Made by a program: the position numbers and the translations under genes. Below the pieces are notes generated by a model. It saw nothing but the letters and a program-made list of their open reading frames with translations, did not search any database and was not told the DNA's origin. Below, in pieces: positions 43,904 through 51,525 of a stretch of DNA of 64,000 nucleotides. Numbering within the stretch: position 1 is the stretch's first letter; the number at the start of each line of letters is the position of its first letter. Source of the stretch: Gracilimonas sp965227785 (GTDB taxonomy: Bacteria > Bacteroidota > Rhodothermia > Balneolales > Balneolaceae); the NCBI RefSeq assembly GCF_965227785.1, contig NZ_OZ245785.1:62001-126000 (forward strand), in the 5' to 3' direction.

Positions 43904-44608
43904 TTAGATCTCGGTGTTATTAGTGATGTAATCAATGAATTTTTGCTGGGTAGCTTCGTCTTTAAAAGCACCACGATATTCAGCAGTAATGGTGCTGCTG
44001 CTTTGGTCTTTAATACCACGAGTGGAAACGCATAAGTGCTTACTGTCAATAAAAACAGCTACGTCTTCGGTTTCCAGGGCTTCCTGTAATTCATCAGCAA
44101 TCTGTAGGGTGAGACGTTCCTGAACCTGAGGGCGGCGGGAGTAGTAATCCACAATTCGGTTGATTTTTGAAAGGCCGATTACTTTTTTGCCGGAAGAAAT
44201 ATATCCAACATGAGCTTTCCCGAGGAAAGGAAGAAAGTGGTGTTCACAAAAGGAAGTCACCTGAATATTCTTTTCAACAAGCATGCCTTTGTAGTCGTAG
44301 TTGTTATTAAACTGACGGGCTACCGGCTTATTCTTGGGATTCAATCCCTCAAAAATTTCTTTTACATACATCTTCGCCACACGATATGGGGTGCCTTTGA
44401 GGCTGTCATCTGTTAAGTCGAGCCCCAATGCATGCATTATCTCTGCGAAATGCTCCTGAATAATTTCAATTTTCTCTTCGTCGGTTTTTTCAAAAGCATC
44501 ATCGCGCAGGGGAGTGCTTACTCCGTTACTGATGTGGTCTTCGCCGATCTCTTCGGCAGTGATTTTATCTAAATCCAATGTTTTCAATATTTCTGATTTA
44601 TAAATCAT
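43904..44608 (-). CDS. folE: GTP cyclohydrolase I
   Basis: 234 aa from the ATG at 44608; the frame is open further upstream but that part has no folE similarity. Core motifs: LKGTPYRVAKMYVKEIFEGL, TSFCEHHFLPFLGKAHVGYI (zinc Cys and His), GLSKINRIVDYYSRRPQVQERLT and HLCVSTRGIKDQSS (the second zinc Cys). It converts GTP to dihydroneopterin triphosphate, the first step of folate/pterin synthesis. The roughly 60-residue N-terminal extension is common in this lineage and in eukaryotic enzymes. Confidence 0.96.
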   Translation of the reverse strand: MIYKSEILKTLDLDKITAEEIGEDHISNGVSTPLRDDAFEKTDEEKIEIIQEHFAEIMHALGLDLTDDSLKGTPYRVAKMYVKEIFEGLNPKNKPVARQFNNNYDYKGMLVEKNIQVTSFCEHHFLPFLGKAHVGYISSGKKVIGLSKINRIVDYYSRRPQVQERLTLQIADELQEALETEDVAVFIDSKHLCVSTRGIKDQSSSTITAEYRGAFKDEATQQKFIDYITNNTEI

Positions 44609-44814
44609 GGAGAACAGGACAGGCCTGTGCCTTTTAAACAGAACCTTAAAGTTAAGGGTTCCTGTTATTAATTGACAGCTAAAGAACACTGAACATTGAA
44701 CCCACCTTTGCCGGCAGGCAGGCAAGGAACATTGAATTTTGAAGGCCCGTATTTTGGGAATTTCGATAGTTAAAATAGATATTCAACAAACACCTAACAC
44801 TAAACACCTAAAAT

Positions 44815-45126
44815 ATGATCAAACACGTAGTAATGTGGAAGCTTAAAGAAGTAGCTGAAGGTAAAACCAGAGATGAAAATGCGGAGGTGATGAAGAAACT
44901 GCTGGAAGATCTTCCGGGTAAAATCGAGGAATTAATCAGCGCAGAAGTGGGCATTAATATATTGGAAGGAACAGACGAGGCAATTTGTAATGTAGTTCTA
45001 ACCACAGAATGCGCATCCGAAGAAGACCTGAAAGCCTATGCGGTTCACCCGGACCACCAGAAAGTGGTGGACTTCATCAAGAAGGTTGTGACAGAAAGAA
45101 GGGTAGTTGATTATGTTTATGAGTAA
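44815..45126 (+). CDS. Stress-responsive alpha-beta barrel (Dabb) protein
   Basis: 103 aa. A typical small dimeric ferredoxin-like Dabb protein: MIKHVVMWKLKE at the start, LPGKIEELISAEVGINI in the middle and AYAVHPDHQKVVDFIKKVV at the end. The function of most members is unknown. The stop codon lies in the first unit of a heptamer repeat array that fills the gap to the next gene. Confidence 0.87.
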   Translation: MIKHVVMWKLKEVAEGKTRDENAEVMKKLLEDLPGKIEELISAEVGINILEGTDEAICNVVLTTECASEEDLKAYAVHPDHQKVVDFIKKVVTERRVVDYVYE

Positions 45127-45155
45127 CGAGTAACGAGTAACGAGTAACGAGTAAC
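45121..45155 (+). repeat. GAGTAAC heptamer tandem array (5 copies)
   Basis: Five perfect tandem copies of GAGTAAC, followed by GAATGAAC, between the Dabb and Smr genes. The array includes the Dabb stop codon and ends 2 bp before the Smr start codon at 45158. Confidence 0.95.
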
Positions 45156-45157
45156 GA

Positions 45158-45433
45158 ATGAACGAACCCGACCCTATAGAAATACCGATTAACGGAGTTC
45201 TGGATCTGCATCTCTTCAACCCCAAAGAACTTGGAGATTTAATTCCTGATTATATAGATGCCTGCCGGGAGAAAGAGATTTATTCGATCCGGATTATCCA
45301 TGGAAAGGGAAAAGGGGTATTGAGAAGAACCGTTCACAGTTTGCTGGATCGAAATCCGCATGTAGTATCATATAGTCTGGCCAGCGACCGAAGCGGATGG
45401 GGAGCAACAATAGCGGAGCTTTCTGAAAGTTAG
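45158..45433 (+). CDS. Small Smr-domain protein
   Basis: 91 aa, a stand-alone Smr domain: VLDLHLFNPKEL (LDLH motif), SIRIIHGKGKGVLRRTV (HGxGxG motif) and YSLASDRSGWGATIAEL at the C-terminus. Smr domains are nucleases acting on DNA branches or on RNA, and occur alone or at the end of MutS2. The 3' end overlaps the convergent acyltransferase gene by 4 bp. Translation starts directly after the heptamer array, with no separate ribosome site visible. Confidence 0.86.
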   Translation: MNEPDPIEIPINGVLDLHLFNPKELGDLIPDYIDACREKEIYSIRIIHGKGKGVLRRTVHSLLDRNPHVVSYSLASDRSGWGATIAELSES

Positions 45434-46005
45434 TCGTCTGATTTGGTAACCTCTCCGCCGTGAAGTTTGTATTGGTCACCCGATTCAGGACAGGTAGCTC
45501 TGCCATCTTCATCAAACTCCAATCTGTGACCGTATTCACTCACCCATCCAATTTGTTTGGCGGGATTGCCAACCATTAAAGCATAGGGAGGAACCGGTTT
45601 GGTGATTACAGCTCCGGCACCAATCAAACAATATTTACCGAGTTCATTTCCACAAATAACGGTAGCATTGGCGCCGATGGATGCTCCTTTACGGACCTGA
45701 GTTTCTACATATTCATCTCGACGAACGACAGCGCTTCTGGGATTAACGATATTAGTGAACACCATGGAAGGCCCGAGAAAAACATCATCTTCACAAATAA
45801 CTCCCGTGTAAATAGACACATTGTTCTGGACCTTAACATTACGGCCGAGCTTCACCTTAGGAGACACAACTACATTCTGCCCCAGGTTACAATTTTCTCC
45901 GAGTTCTGCATCCGGCATTACATGTGTGAAGTGCCATATTTTGGTTCCTTTTCCGATGACAGCGCCATCATCAATTACAGCCGTTTCGTGTACGAAATAA
46001 TCCAT
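45430..46005 (-). CDS. Left-handed beta-helix acyltransferase (WbbJ/WlbB-like)
   Basis: 191 aa from the ATG at 46005 (11 more codons are open upstream). Hexapeptide repeats cover about 10-150 (AVIDDGAVIGKGTKIWHFTHVMPDAELG; NVKVQNNVSIYTGVICEDDVFLG; ASIGANATVICGNELGKYCLIGAGAVI), followed by YALMVGNPAKQIGWVSEYG, the usual end of sugar N-acetyltransferases of the WlbB/WbpD group. The substrate is probably a UDP-amino sugar used in surface polysaccharide. The C-terminal 30 residues carry a single cysteine. Confidence 0.87.
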   Translation of the reverse strand: MDYFVHETAVIDDGAVIGKGTKIWHFTHVMPDAELGENCNLGQNVVVSPKVKLGRNVKVQNNVSIYTGVICEDDVFLGPSMVFTNIVNPRSAVVRRDEYVETQVRKGASIGANATVICGNELGKYCLIGAGAVITKPVPPYALMVGNPAKQIGWVSEYGHRLEFDEDGRATCPESGDQYKLHGGEVTKSDD

Positions 46006-46129
46006 ATCCTTAAATTTAATTCGGTCGGATATTACCAATTGTTTAGCTGTACTGAAAGTGAAGGAAGTTTTTGGATGATTCTTTTTTTATCCTCACTCCA
46101 CTTTAAAGACTGAACGGACAGTCTAACCC

Positions 46130-47971
46130 ATGAAATTGATTATGAACAGGAAAGAACAAACAGAAAGACTACAACGATTCTGTGAGCACATAGCCCGAAA
46201 AACAGAACGTTTGGAAGAATACAGTCAGCGTTACTCGTGGGCGAGGGGAGCTGTTTTCTTTTCGATTTTGGCTTTTGGCTATTTTACCTCCGGAGTGATC
46301 AACGATTATTTATATGTTCTTGGACTCTTGGTGGGAATCGTCGGGTTTTTGTATCTGGCCGATCGACACCAAAAAGTGCACAAAGCTATTGAGAAGCTGG
46401 GGCACCTGAAAGAGATCAAACAACAGCATATTGCCCGGTTAGAGCTGGACTGGAAGGAAATCCCCAAAAGGCGATATGATACGGATCTGAAAGATCATCC
46501 TTTTGCTAACGATTTGGATATTGTGGGAAATTACTCCCTGCATCATTTGGTGGATTCATCTTTATATGATGGTGGTTCAGAGAAATTGCTAAGCTGGTTG
46601 ACGAATGAAGTTCCGGAAAAAGAAGATATCATACAGCGCCAAAAATTGATAAAGGAGCTCATTCCGCTGCAAGCCTTCAGGGATAAGTTATCTGTTATTG
46701 GGAGATATACACGAAGTCACACCTCTGAAAAAGACTGGTCGGAAGACCGTATGCTTTCCTGGCTCAGGCAACCGGAGCGAACCGGATATAAGGTTCCCCT
46801 GCTGATTCTGGGGCTATTGTCTGTTTCAACATTAACAACAGCAGCATTTACCTGGATGGGAGTTGTGCCGGTGATTGTTCCATTGATTTCTTTACTAATG
46901 TATCTGAGCTACTACAAACAAAAGAGTGATAAGATAGCCGGCTTGTTTGAGGCCGCTTACCAGATGGAAAAAATGCTGGGGCGTTTTCGTGAATTGTTGG
47001 CGCACGTGGAAGATTTCAAAGTCTCTAATAAAAAAAACCTGCGAAAGTTTTTAGAAGTGTATCAGTCGGCACAAACCAAGCCGTCGGTTTATTTGAAGAA
47101 AGTAAAAAAGTTGATTGGAGCAGCTTCTCTTCAGGCCAATCAGGTGTTATGGCCATTGGTGAATTTGATTCTCCCCTGGGACATGTATTACTCCATGAAG
47201 ATGGAAAAACTGAAAAAGGAACTTGAACCTCGTCTCACAGAATGGCTGGGTACTTTCTATGAACTGGAAGCGCTCAATTCTCTGGCTAACTTTGGGGCTT
47301 TGCACCTCAAGTACACCTTTCCTGAGCTGACAAACAACCACAGGGTTATGTTTGAGGCAAAAGAATTAGGGCATCCGTTAATTCCGGCTAATCAAAAAGT
47401 AGCAAATGACTTTAAAGTGGAAGAGGGGAAAGATCTGTTTTTGATTACCGGTTCCAACATGGCGGGCAAAAGTACTTTCCTCAGAACGGTTGGTATTAAT
47501 CTATGTCTTGCTTATGCAGGCGCACCCGTCAATGCAGCTTCGCTGAAAACCAATTTATTCCGGGTGTTCACCAGTATCAATGTGAAAGATTCACTGGAAG
47601 GGGGATTATCTCATTTCTATGCCGAGGTAAGACGCTTGCGAACGCTGCTTAATAAGCTGGGCAATGAGGAAGAGCTCCCGCTTTTCTACTTTGTGGATGA
47701 GATATTTAAGGGTACCAATAACCGGGAGCGATTTCAGGGTAGCACCGCTTTTCTTAAAGAAATTGCCGGGAAGAACGGAGTAGGTATGGTTTCTACACAC
47801 GACCTGGAATTAGCCACACTGGAAAAAGAAATCCCGGAACTTAGTAACCGGCATTTTGCAGAAACCATTGAAAATGGAAAAATGAGTTTTGAGTATAAAA
47901 TCAAAGAGGGTCCTTGCCCCACCACAAATGCCCTTAAGATAATGAAGATGGAAGGTCTTCCAGTGGAGTAA
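46130..47971 (+). CDS. Membrane-anchored MutS-family ATPase
   Basis: 613 aa. N-terminal membrane helices (about 40-85) and two more near 225-265, a helical lever-like region, then a MutS domain V ATPase at about 420-613: Walker A TGSNMAGKSTFLRTVG, FYFVDEIFKGTNNRER (Walker B), and STHDLELATL. There is no mismatch-binding domain, so this is not MutS1. It is the membrane MutS-like group frequent in Bacteroidota, of unknown function. An in-frame ATG at 46142 is an alternative start. Confidence 0.85.
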   Translation: MKLIMNRKEQTERLQRFCEHIARKTERLEEYSQRYSWARGAVFFSILAFGYFTSGVINDYLYVLGLLVGIVGFLYLADRHQKVHKAIEKLGHLKEIKQQHIARLELDWKEIPKRRYDTDLKDHPFANDLDIVGNYSLHHLVDSSLYDGGSEKLLSWLTNEVPEKEDIIQRQKLIKELIPLQAFRDKLSVIGRYTRSHTSEKDWSEDRMLSWLRQPERTGYKVPLLILGLLSVSTLTTAAFTWMGVVPVIVPLISLLMYLSYYKQKSDKIAGLFEAAYQMEKMLGRFRELLAHVEDFKVSNKKNLRKFLEVYQSAQTKPSVYLKKVKKLIGAASLQANQVLWPLVNLILPWDMYYSMKMEKLKKELEPRLTEWLGTFYELEALNSLANFGALHLKYTFPELTNNHRVMFEAKELGHPLIPANQKVANDFKVEEGKDLFLITGSNMAGKSTFLRTVGINLCLAYAGAPVNAASLKTNLFRVFTSINVKDSLEGGLSHFYAEVRRLRTLLNKLGNEEELPLFYFVDEIFKGTNNRERFQGSTAFLKEIAGKNGVGMVSTHDLELATLEKEIPELSNRHFAETIENGKMSFEYKIKEGPCPTTNALKIMKMEGLPVE

Positions 47972-48153
47972 AAAATAACTCCGGTTTCTTCATATAATCT
48001 TCATAAAAAGTAAAAGTTGATCTGTGTAAATGTTTGGTGTTCAGGTAGTTATGTGGATAAAAAGTTTCTATTCTTCACAATCTCTTCATGAAAATGTGAT
48101 TTCTTTTAGGTGAGTTAATTAGCGAACTCAGATCGAAACCTAAAGAGGTCAAT

Positions 48154-48714
48154 ATGTTAAAAACTACATTATCAATATTTACCACACTTTTACTGAATAC
48201 AGTACTATTGGCACAAACTTATCAAATCGTGCCTGCCGAAAGCGAGATTATCGTTTGGGGAACTTCAAACGTTCACGACTGGGAAGCTCCGGCTGAGGAG
48301 TACTCTGGTTTCGCAACCGTAGAAGTTTCCGGTGATTCACTTCTTTCCATTTCAAATCTGCAATTCACTGTTGTAGCCGAAGAAATTAACAGCGGGAAAG
48401 GCGGCATGGACAAACGAATCGATGATGCACTTAAAGTGAAGAAGCATCCGAATATTACTTTTTCATTAACCGAAATTAAAAGTATCGGCTCTTCCTTCAT
48501 AACTGCTAATGGTGAACTTACCATAGCAGGAATAACCAAGAACGTAAAGATGGAAGTTGAATATCAGCTTCAGCCAGACGGCAGCATACTGTTTAACGGG
48601 AAGCAGCATATAGATATGACTGAGTTTAATGTTGACCCGCCCACCGCCATGTTCGGCACCATTAAAGCCGGAGAGAAGGTAGATGTGGAATTCAATACAA
48701 AATTCGCTCAATAA
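48154..48714 (+). CDS. YceI-family periplasmic protein
   Basis: 186 aa. A signal peptide (about 1-20, ending LLAQT) precedes a YceI lipocalin-like barrel: SEIIVWGTSNVHDWEAPAEEYSG, KKHPNITFSLTEIK (the 'K.P.i.F' motif), ANGELTIAGITKNVKMEV and DMTEFNVDPPTAMFGTIKAGEKVDVEF. Members bind polyprenoid or amphiphilic ligands. An SD-like AAAGAGGTC precedes the start. It lies 50 bp upstream of the porin-like gene, probably in one unit. Confidence 0.9.
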   Translation: MLKTTLSIFTTLLLNTVLLAQTYQIVPAESEIIVWGTSNVHDWEAPAEEYSGFATVEVSGDSLLSISNLQFTVVAEEINSGKGGMDKRIDDALKVKKHPNITFSLTEIKSIGSSFITANGELTIAGITKNVKMEVEYQLQPDGSILFNGKQHIDMTEFNVDPPTAMFGTIKAGEKVDVEFNTKFAQ

Positions 48715-48764
48715 TAAATCTCAACAAAACAACGAACTAACCAACAACATCAAATCCTAAGGTC

Positions 48765-50021
48765 ATGAAATCTCAAGCAAAATATATCACAGCATTTCTA
48801 TTAGCCCTTATCATGGGTGTGAGCTCAGCATATGCACAGCAGAAACCACTACAATACTTCAGAGCTCCCGGACAGGATGGCTTGAATGTATTTGAAACTC
48901 CTAAAACTACAGACGTTGAATTTGACGGATTGTATGTACGTGTGGGAGGCGACTTCGCCCTCCAGTTCCAAGCAATTTCCCAGGATAATGCTGACAATTC
49001 TTTGTTGGCAAATGAGTTGGCAAATAACTTTAACCTGCCAACAGCCAACCTGAACTTGGATGTTCAGCTGGAAGATGGCCTGAGAATGCACCTCAGAACT
49101 TATCTATCCTCGAAACACCACTCTGAATCTTATGTAAAAGGTGGTTATATGCAGGTTGATAAGCTGGACTTTATCTCAGAAGGTTTTGCAGAAGGTTTTG
49201 CAGAAGGTTTGATGGATGTACTTACCATTCGAGTAGGTATGGATCAATACAACTATGGCGATACTCATTTCCGAAGATCAGATAACGCCGCTGCTATCTA
49301 CAATCCTTTTGTGGGTAACTATCTTATGGACAGTTTTTCAACAGAACCTTTTATTGAGTTCACTTACCAGAACAACGGAATCATTGGTGTGATAGGTGCA
49401 ACTAACGGTAGATTGAACCAAAGTCCTACTGATGGCGATAACGGATTCGTAACATTCGGTAAGCTTGGATACGACAAGCAAATGAATGAAGATCTTCGTT
49501 TCCGTCTGACCGGATCTTTCTACAATAGTACTGACAAAGGTACCCGAGACTATCTTTATGGTGGTGACCGTGCCGGATCACGCTACTATGCAATCCTTAG
49601 TGGTGGAGACTTTGAAGGCCGATTCAATCCAAGATTTACTTCTCAGTCCGCATTCCAAATCAACCCATTCGTGAAGTTCCTTGGAGTAGAGTTCTTCGGA
49701 GTGTATGAAATAGCAAGCAACAACGATAGCGGTGGAGGTTCTTTCTCTCAAATTGGAGCAGAAGTACTTTACCGATTTGGATCAGCTGAAGATTTCTACA
49801 TCGGCGGTCGTTACAATTCTGTAACCGGTAAATCAGCTGACAATGCTCCTACTCAAACTGTCGACAGAATTAACGTAGGTGCCGGATGGTTCCTGACCAG
49901 CAACGTACTTACTAAATTAGAGTATGTAAGCCAGTCTTACAGCGATGATGGCTGGAACACAACTGTATATGAGGATGCAGAATTTAGCGGAATCATGTTG
50001 GAAGCAGTTATAAGCTTCTGA
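48765..50021 (+). CDS. Porin-like outer-membrane barrel
   Basis: 418 aa. A signal peptide (ITAFLLALIMGVSSAYAQQ) is followed by a barrel with many short strands (LYVRVGGDFALQFQAI; LRMHLRTYLSS; YFVSQSYSDD-like turns) and a C-terminus ending in EAVISF, with the terminal Phe typical of outer-membrane proteins. A short in-frame repeat (EGFAEGFAEG) lies near residue 145. The substrate is unknown. It follows the YceI gene and has its own terminator. Confidence 0.82.
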   Translation: MKSQAKYITAFLLALIMGVSSAYAQQKPLQYFRAPGQDGLNVFETPKTTDVEFDGLYVRVGGDFALQFQAISQDNADNSLLANELANNFNLPTANLNLDVQLEDGLRMHLRTYLSSKHHSESYVKGGYMQVDKLDFISEGFAEGFAEGLMDVLTIRVGMDQYNYGDTHFRRSDNAAAIYNPFVGNYLMDSFSTEPFIEFTYQNNGIIGVIGATNGRLNQSPTDGDNGFVTFGKLGYDKQMNEDLRFRLTGSFYNSTDKGTRDYLYGGDRAGSRYYAILSGGDFEGRFNPRFTSQSAFQINPFVKFLGVEFFGVYEIASNNDSGGGSFSQIGAEVLYRFGSAEDFYIGGRYNSVTGKSADNAPTQTVDRINVGAGWFLTSNVLTKLEYVSQSYSDDGWNTTVYEDAEFSGIMLEAVISF

Positions 50022-50043
50022 TATACCGACCTCATAGGAAAGG

Positions 50044-50071
50044 GGCGGGCTGTGAAAGGCTCGCCTTTTTT
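50044..50071 (+). terminator. Terminator of the porin-like gene
   Basis: Stem GGCGGGC / GCTCGCC with one G-U pair, 8-nt loop, then TTTTTT. Confidence 0.8.
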
Positions 50072-50101
50072 CTGGTTTATGGAATTGGTGAAGAGTAAAT
50101 A

Positions 50102-50695
50102 TCAGGAGTCAAATCGAACTACCAACTCAAATACAATATCCAGCTCATCCCTAACCTGTACCAGTCCAAATAAAGGAGAGGGAGGAGTGAGACCAAAATC
50201 GCTCATATATAAGATTTTGTTACCGCCAACGAGAACTCCATCTTCCGTACTTAAAAAAGCATGAAGCGGAACATCATAATTACGTTCAACCCCCGCAATG
50301 GTAATGATGACATTCGCTGTCGTTGGAATCGGGTTGTCTTTGGTTTTCAGAATCAATTCATTTAAGGTAATTTTTATGAAAGGATGATTCTTGTACTTCA
50401 AAGTATTTCGAAAATCACGGTTAATAGCTTTCTTCCCACAATCAAACCGGCTGATTTCTAAAAACAGGGACACACCGTTCACATTGATGGTATCTGCTTC
50501 AAAGTGATAACTGAAATCAAGAGAATCCTGTTGGAACTCATGTTCTGATTCACATTTAAAATCATTCACATTTGATTTTCCATTAATGCTTAACTTACTC
50601 TCATTGCTCAGGCGTGCCTCCCCGTTTTGTGCAAACGACAGCAAGGGAAGCATGCATAAAACCGGAATCAAAATAGTTTGAAGAACCTTTCTCAT
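50102..50695 (-). CDS. Secreted YceI-like protein
   Basis: 197 aa from the ATG at 50695, which places a signal peptide (LQTILIPVLCMLPLLSFAQ) at the N-terminus; the longer open frame overlaps the divergent phosphatase gene. The body has the YceI order in diverged form: SKLSINGKSNVNDFKCES, KNHPFIKITLNEL, ANVIITIAGVERNYDVPL and SDFGLTPPSPLFGLVQVRDELDIVFEL. It is therefore a distant paralogue of the 48154 gene, and the two face each other across the porin gene. Confidence 0.78.
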   Translation of the reverse strand: MRKVLQTILIPVLCMLPLLSFAQNGEARLSNESKLSINGKSNVNDFKCESEHEFQQDSLDFSYHFEADTINVNGVSLFLEISRFDCGKKAINRDFRNTLKYKNHPFIKITLNELILKTKDNPIPTTANVIITIAGVERNYDVPLHAFLSTEDGVLVGGNKILYMSDFGLTPPSPLFGLVQVRDELDIVFELVVRFDS

Positions 50696-50754
50696 ACTCA
50701 TAATTTGACTGGAAACAGACGACCAGTTAAAAAGTTGAAGAATTAACGGACTCA

Positions 50755-51525
50755 ATGATACAAGATTTATTACAAGCAGCAACAGAAATTGCTAAAATCG
50801 GCGGACATCACACCTTAAAATATTTTAAACAGAATGTGGAAGTGATTAGTAAAGATGATGACTCTCCCGTTACCATAGCTGATCGTGAGACCGAACAAAT
50901 AATGCGGGAGGAAATCCTGAAACGATTTCCCGATCACGGCATTATCGGTGAAGAATATGGTAAAACCAATGAAGATAGTAACGTAAAATGGGTGCTGGAT
51001 CCGATAGACGGCACAAAGTCCTTTATTCATGGCATCCCATTTTATACCACACTGATTGGAGTTTTAGTGGATGACAAACCACAAGTAGGCATCATTTACG
51101 CTCCGGCTTTGGAGGAGCTTTGTGCCGCAGCCATAGGAGAGGGCGCCACGTTGAATGGAGAATCCTGCCGGGTACGCAATACTGATAAACTGGAAGACGC
51201 TACCTTATTGGTAACTGAGATTTTCAGGTTTAAGGAAATGGGACAGCAGGAAATTTTTGAGGAACTCATGACCAAAACCAAACTACACAGAACATGGGGA
51301 GATGCTTATGGTCACATGATGGTAGCTACCGGACGGGCTGACCTGATGTATGATCCTGAGCTTAATATTTGGGATGCCGCTGCGTTATTACCGGTGATGC
51401 AGGAAGCAGGAGGCATTTTCAGTGATATTGAAGGCAATGAAACTATCTTTTCAGGTAATGGATTCTCAACCAATAAGGCTCTTTACCCTGAAGTAATGAA
51501 AATATTTGAAGCACATAGCAACTAA
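50755..51525 (+). CDS. hisN: Inositol-monophosphatase-family enzyme, probable histidinol-phosphatase
   Basis: 256 aa. Metal-dependent phosphatase motifs: GEEYG (about 62-66), WVLDPIDGTKSFIHGIPFYTTLIG (about 81-103) and, near the C-terminus, ELNIWDAAALLPVMQEAGGIFSD. The DPIDGTKSFIHG form, with the following GIPFY, is that of the HisN-type histidinol-phosphatases rather than SuhB. It would carry out the penultimate reaction of histidine synthesis. hisI lies about 9 kb away, so they are not one operon. Its stop overlaps the next start by one base. Confidence 0.85.
   Translation: MIQDLLQAATEIAKIGGHHTLKYFKQNVEVISKDDDSPVTIADRETEQIMREEILKRFPDHGIIGEEYGKTNEDSNVKWVLDPIDGTKSFIHGIPFYTTLIGVLVDDKPQVGIIYAPALEELCAAAIGEGATLNGESCRVRNTDKLEDATLLVTEIFRFKEMGQQEIFEELMTKTKLHRTWGDAYGHMMVATGRADLMYDPELNIWDAAALLPVMQEAGGIFSDIEGNETIFSGNGFSTNKALYPEVMKIFEAHSN

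Noticed and set aside
44690..44760. Repeated GAACATTGAA blocks and a CCGGCAGGCAGGC stretch before the Dabb gene
   Set aside because: Looks like small repeat debris, but the copies are too short and few in this window to define an element.
49165..49215. Short tandem repeat GGTTTTGCAGAA in the porin gene
   Set aside because: Only about two and a half units, in frame and coding for EGFAEGFAEG; it is too short to call a variable locus.
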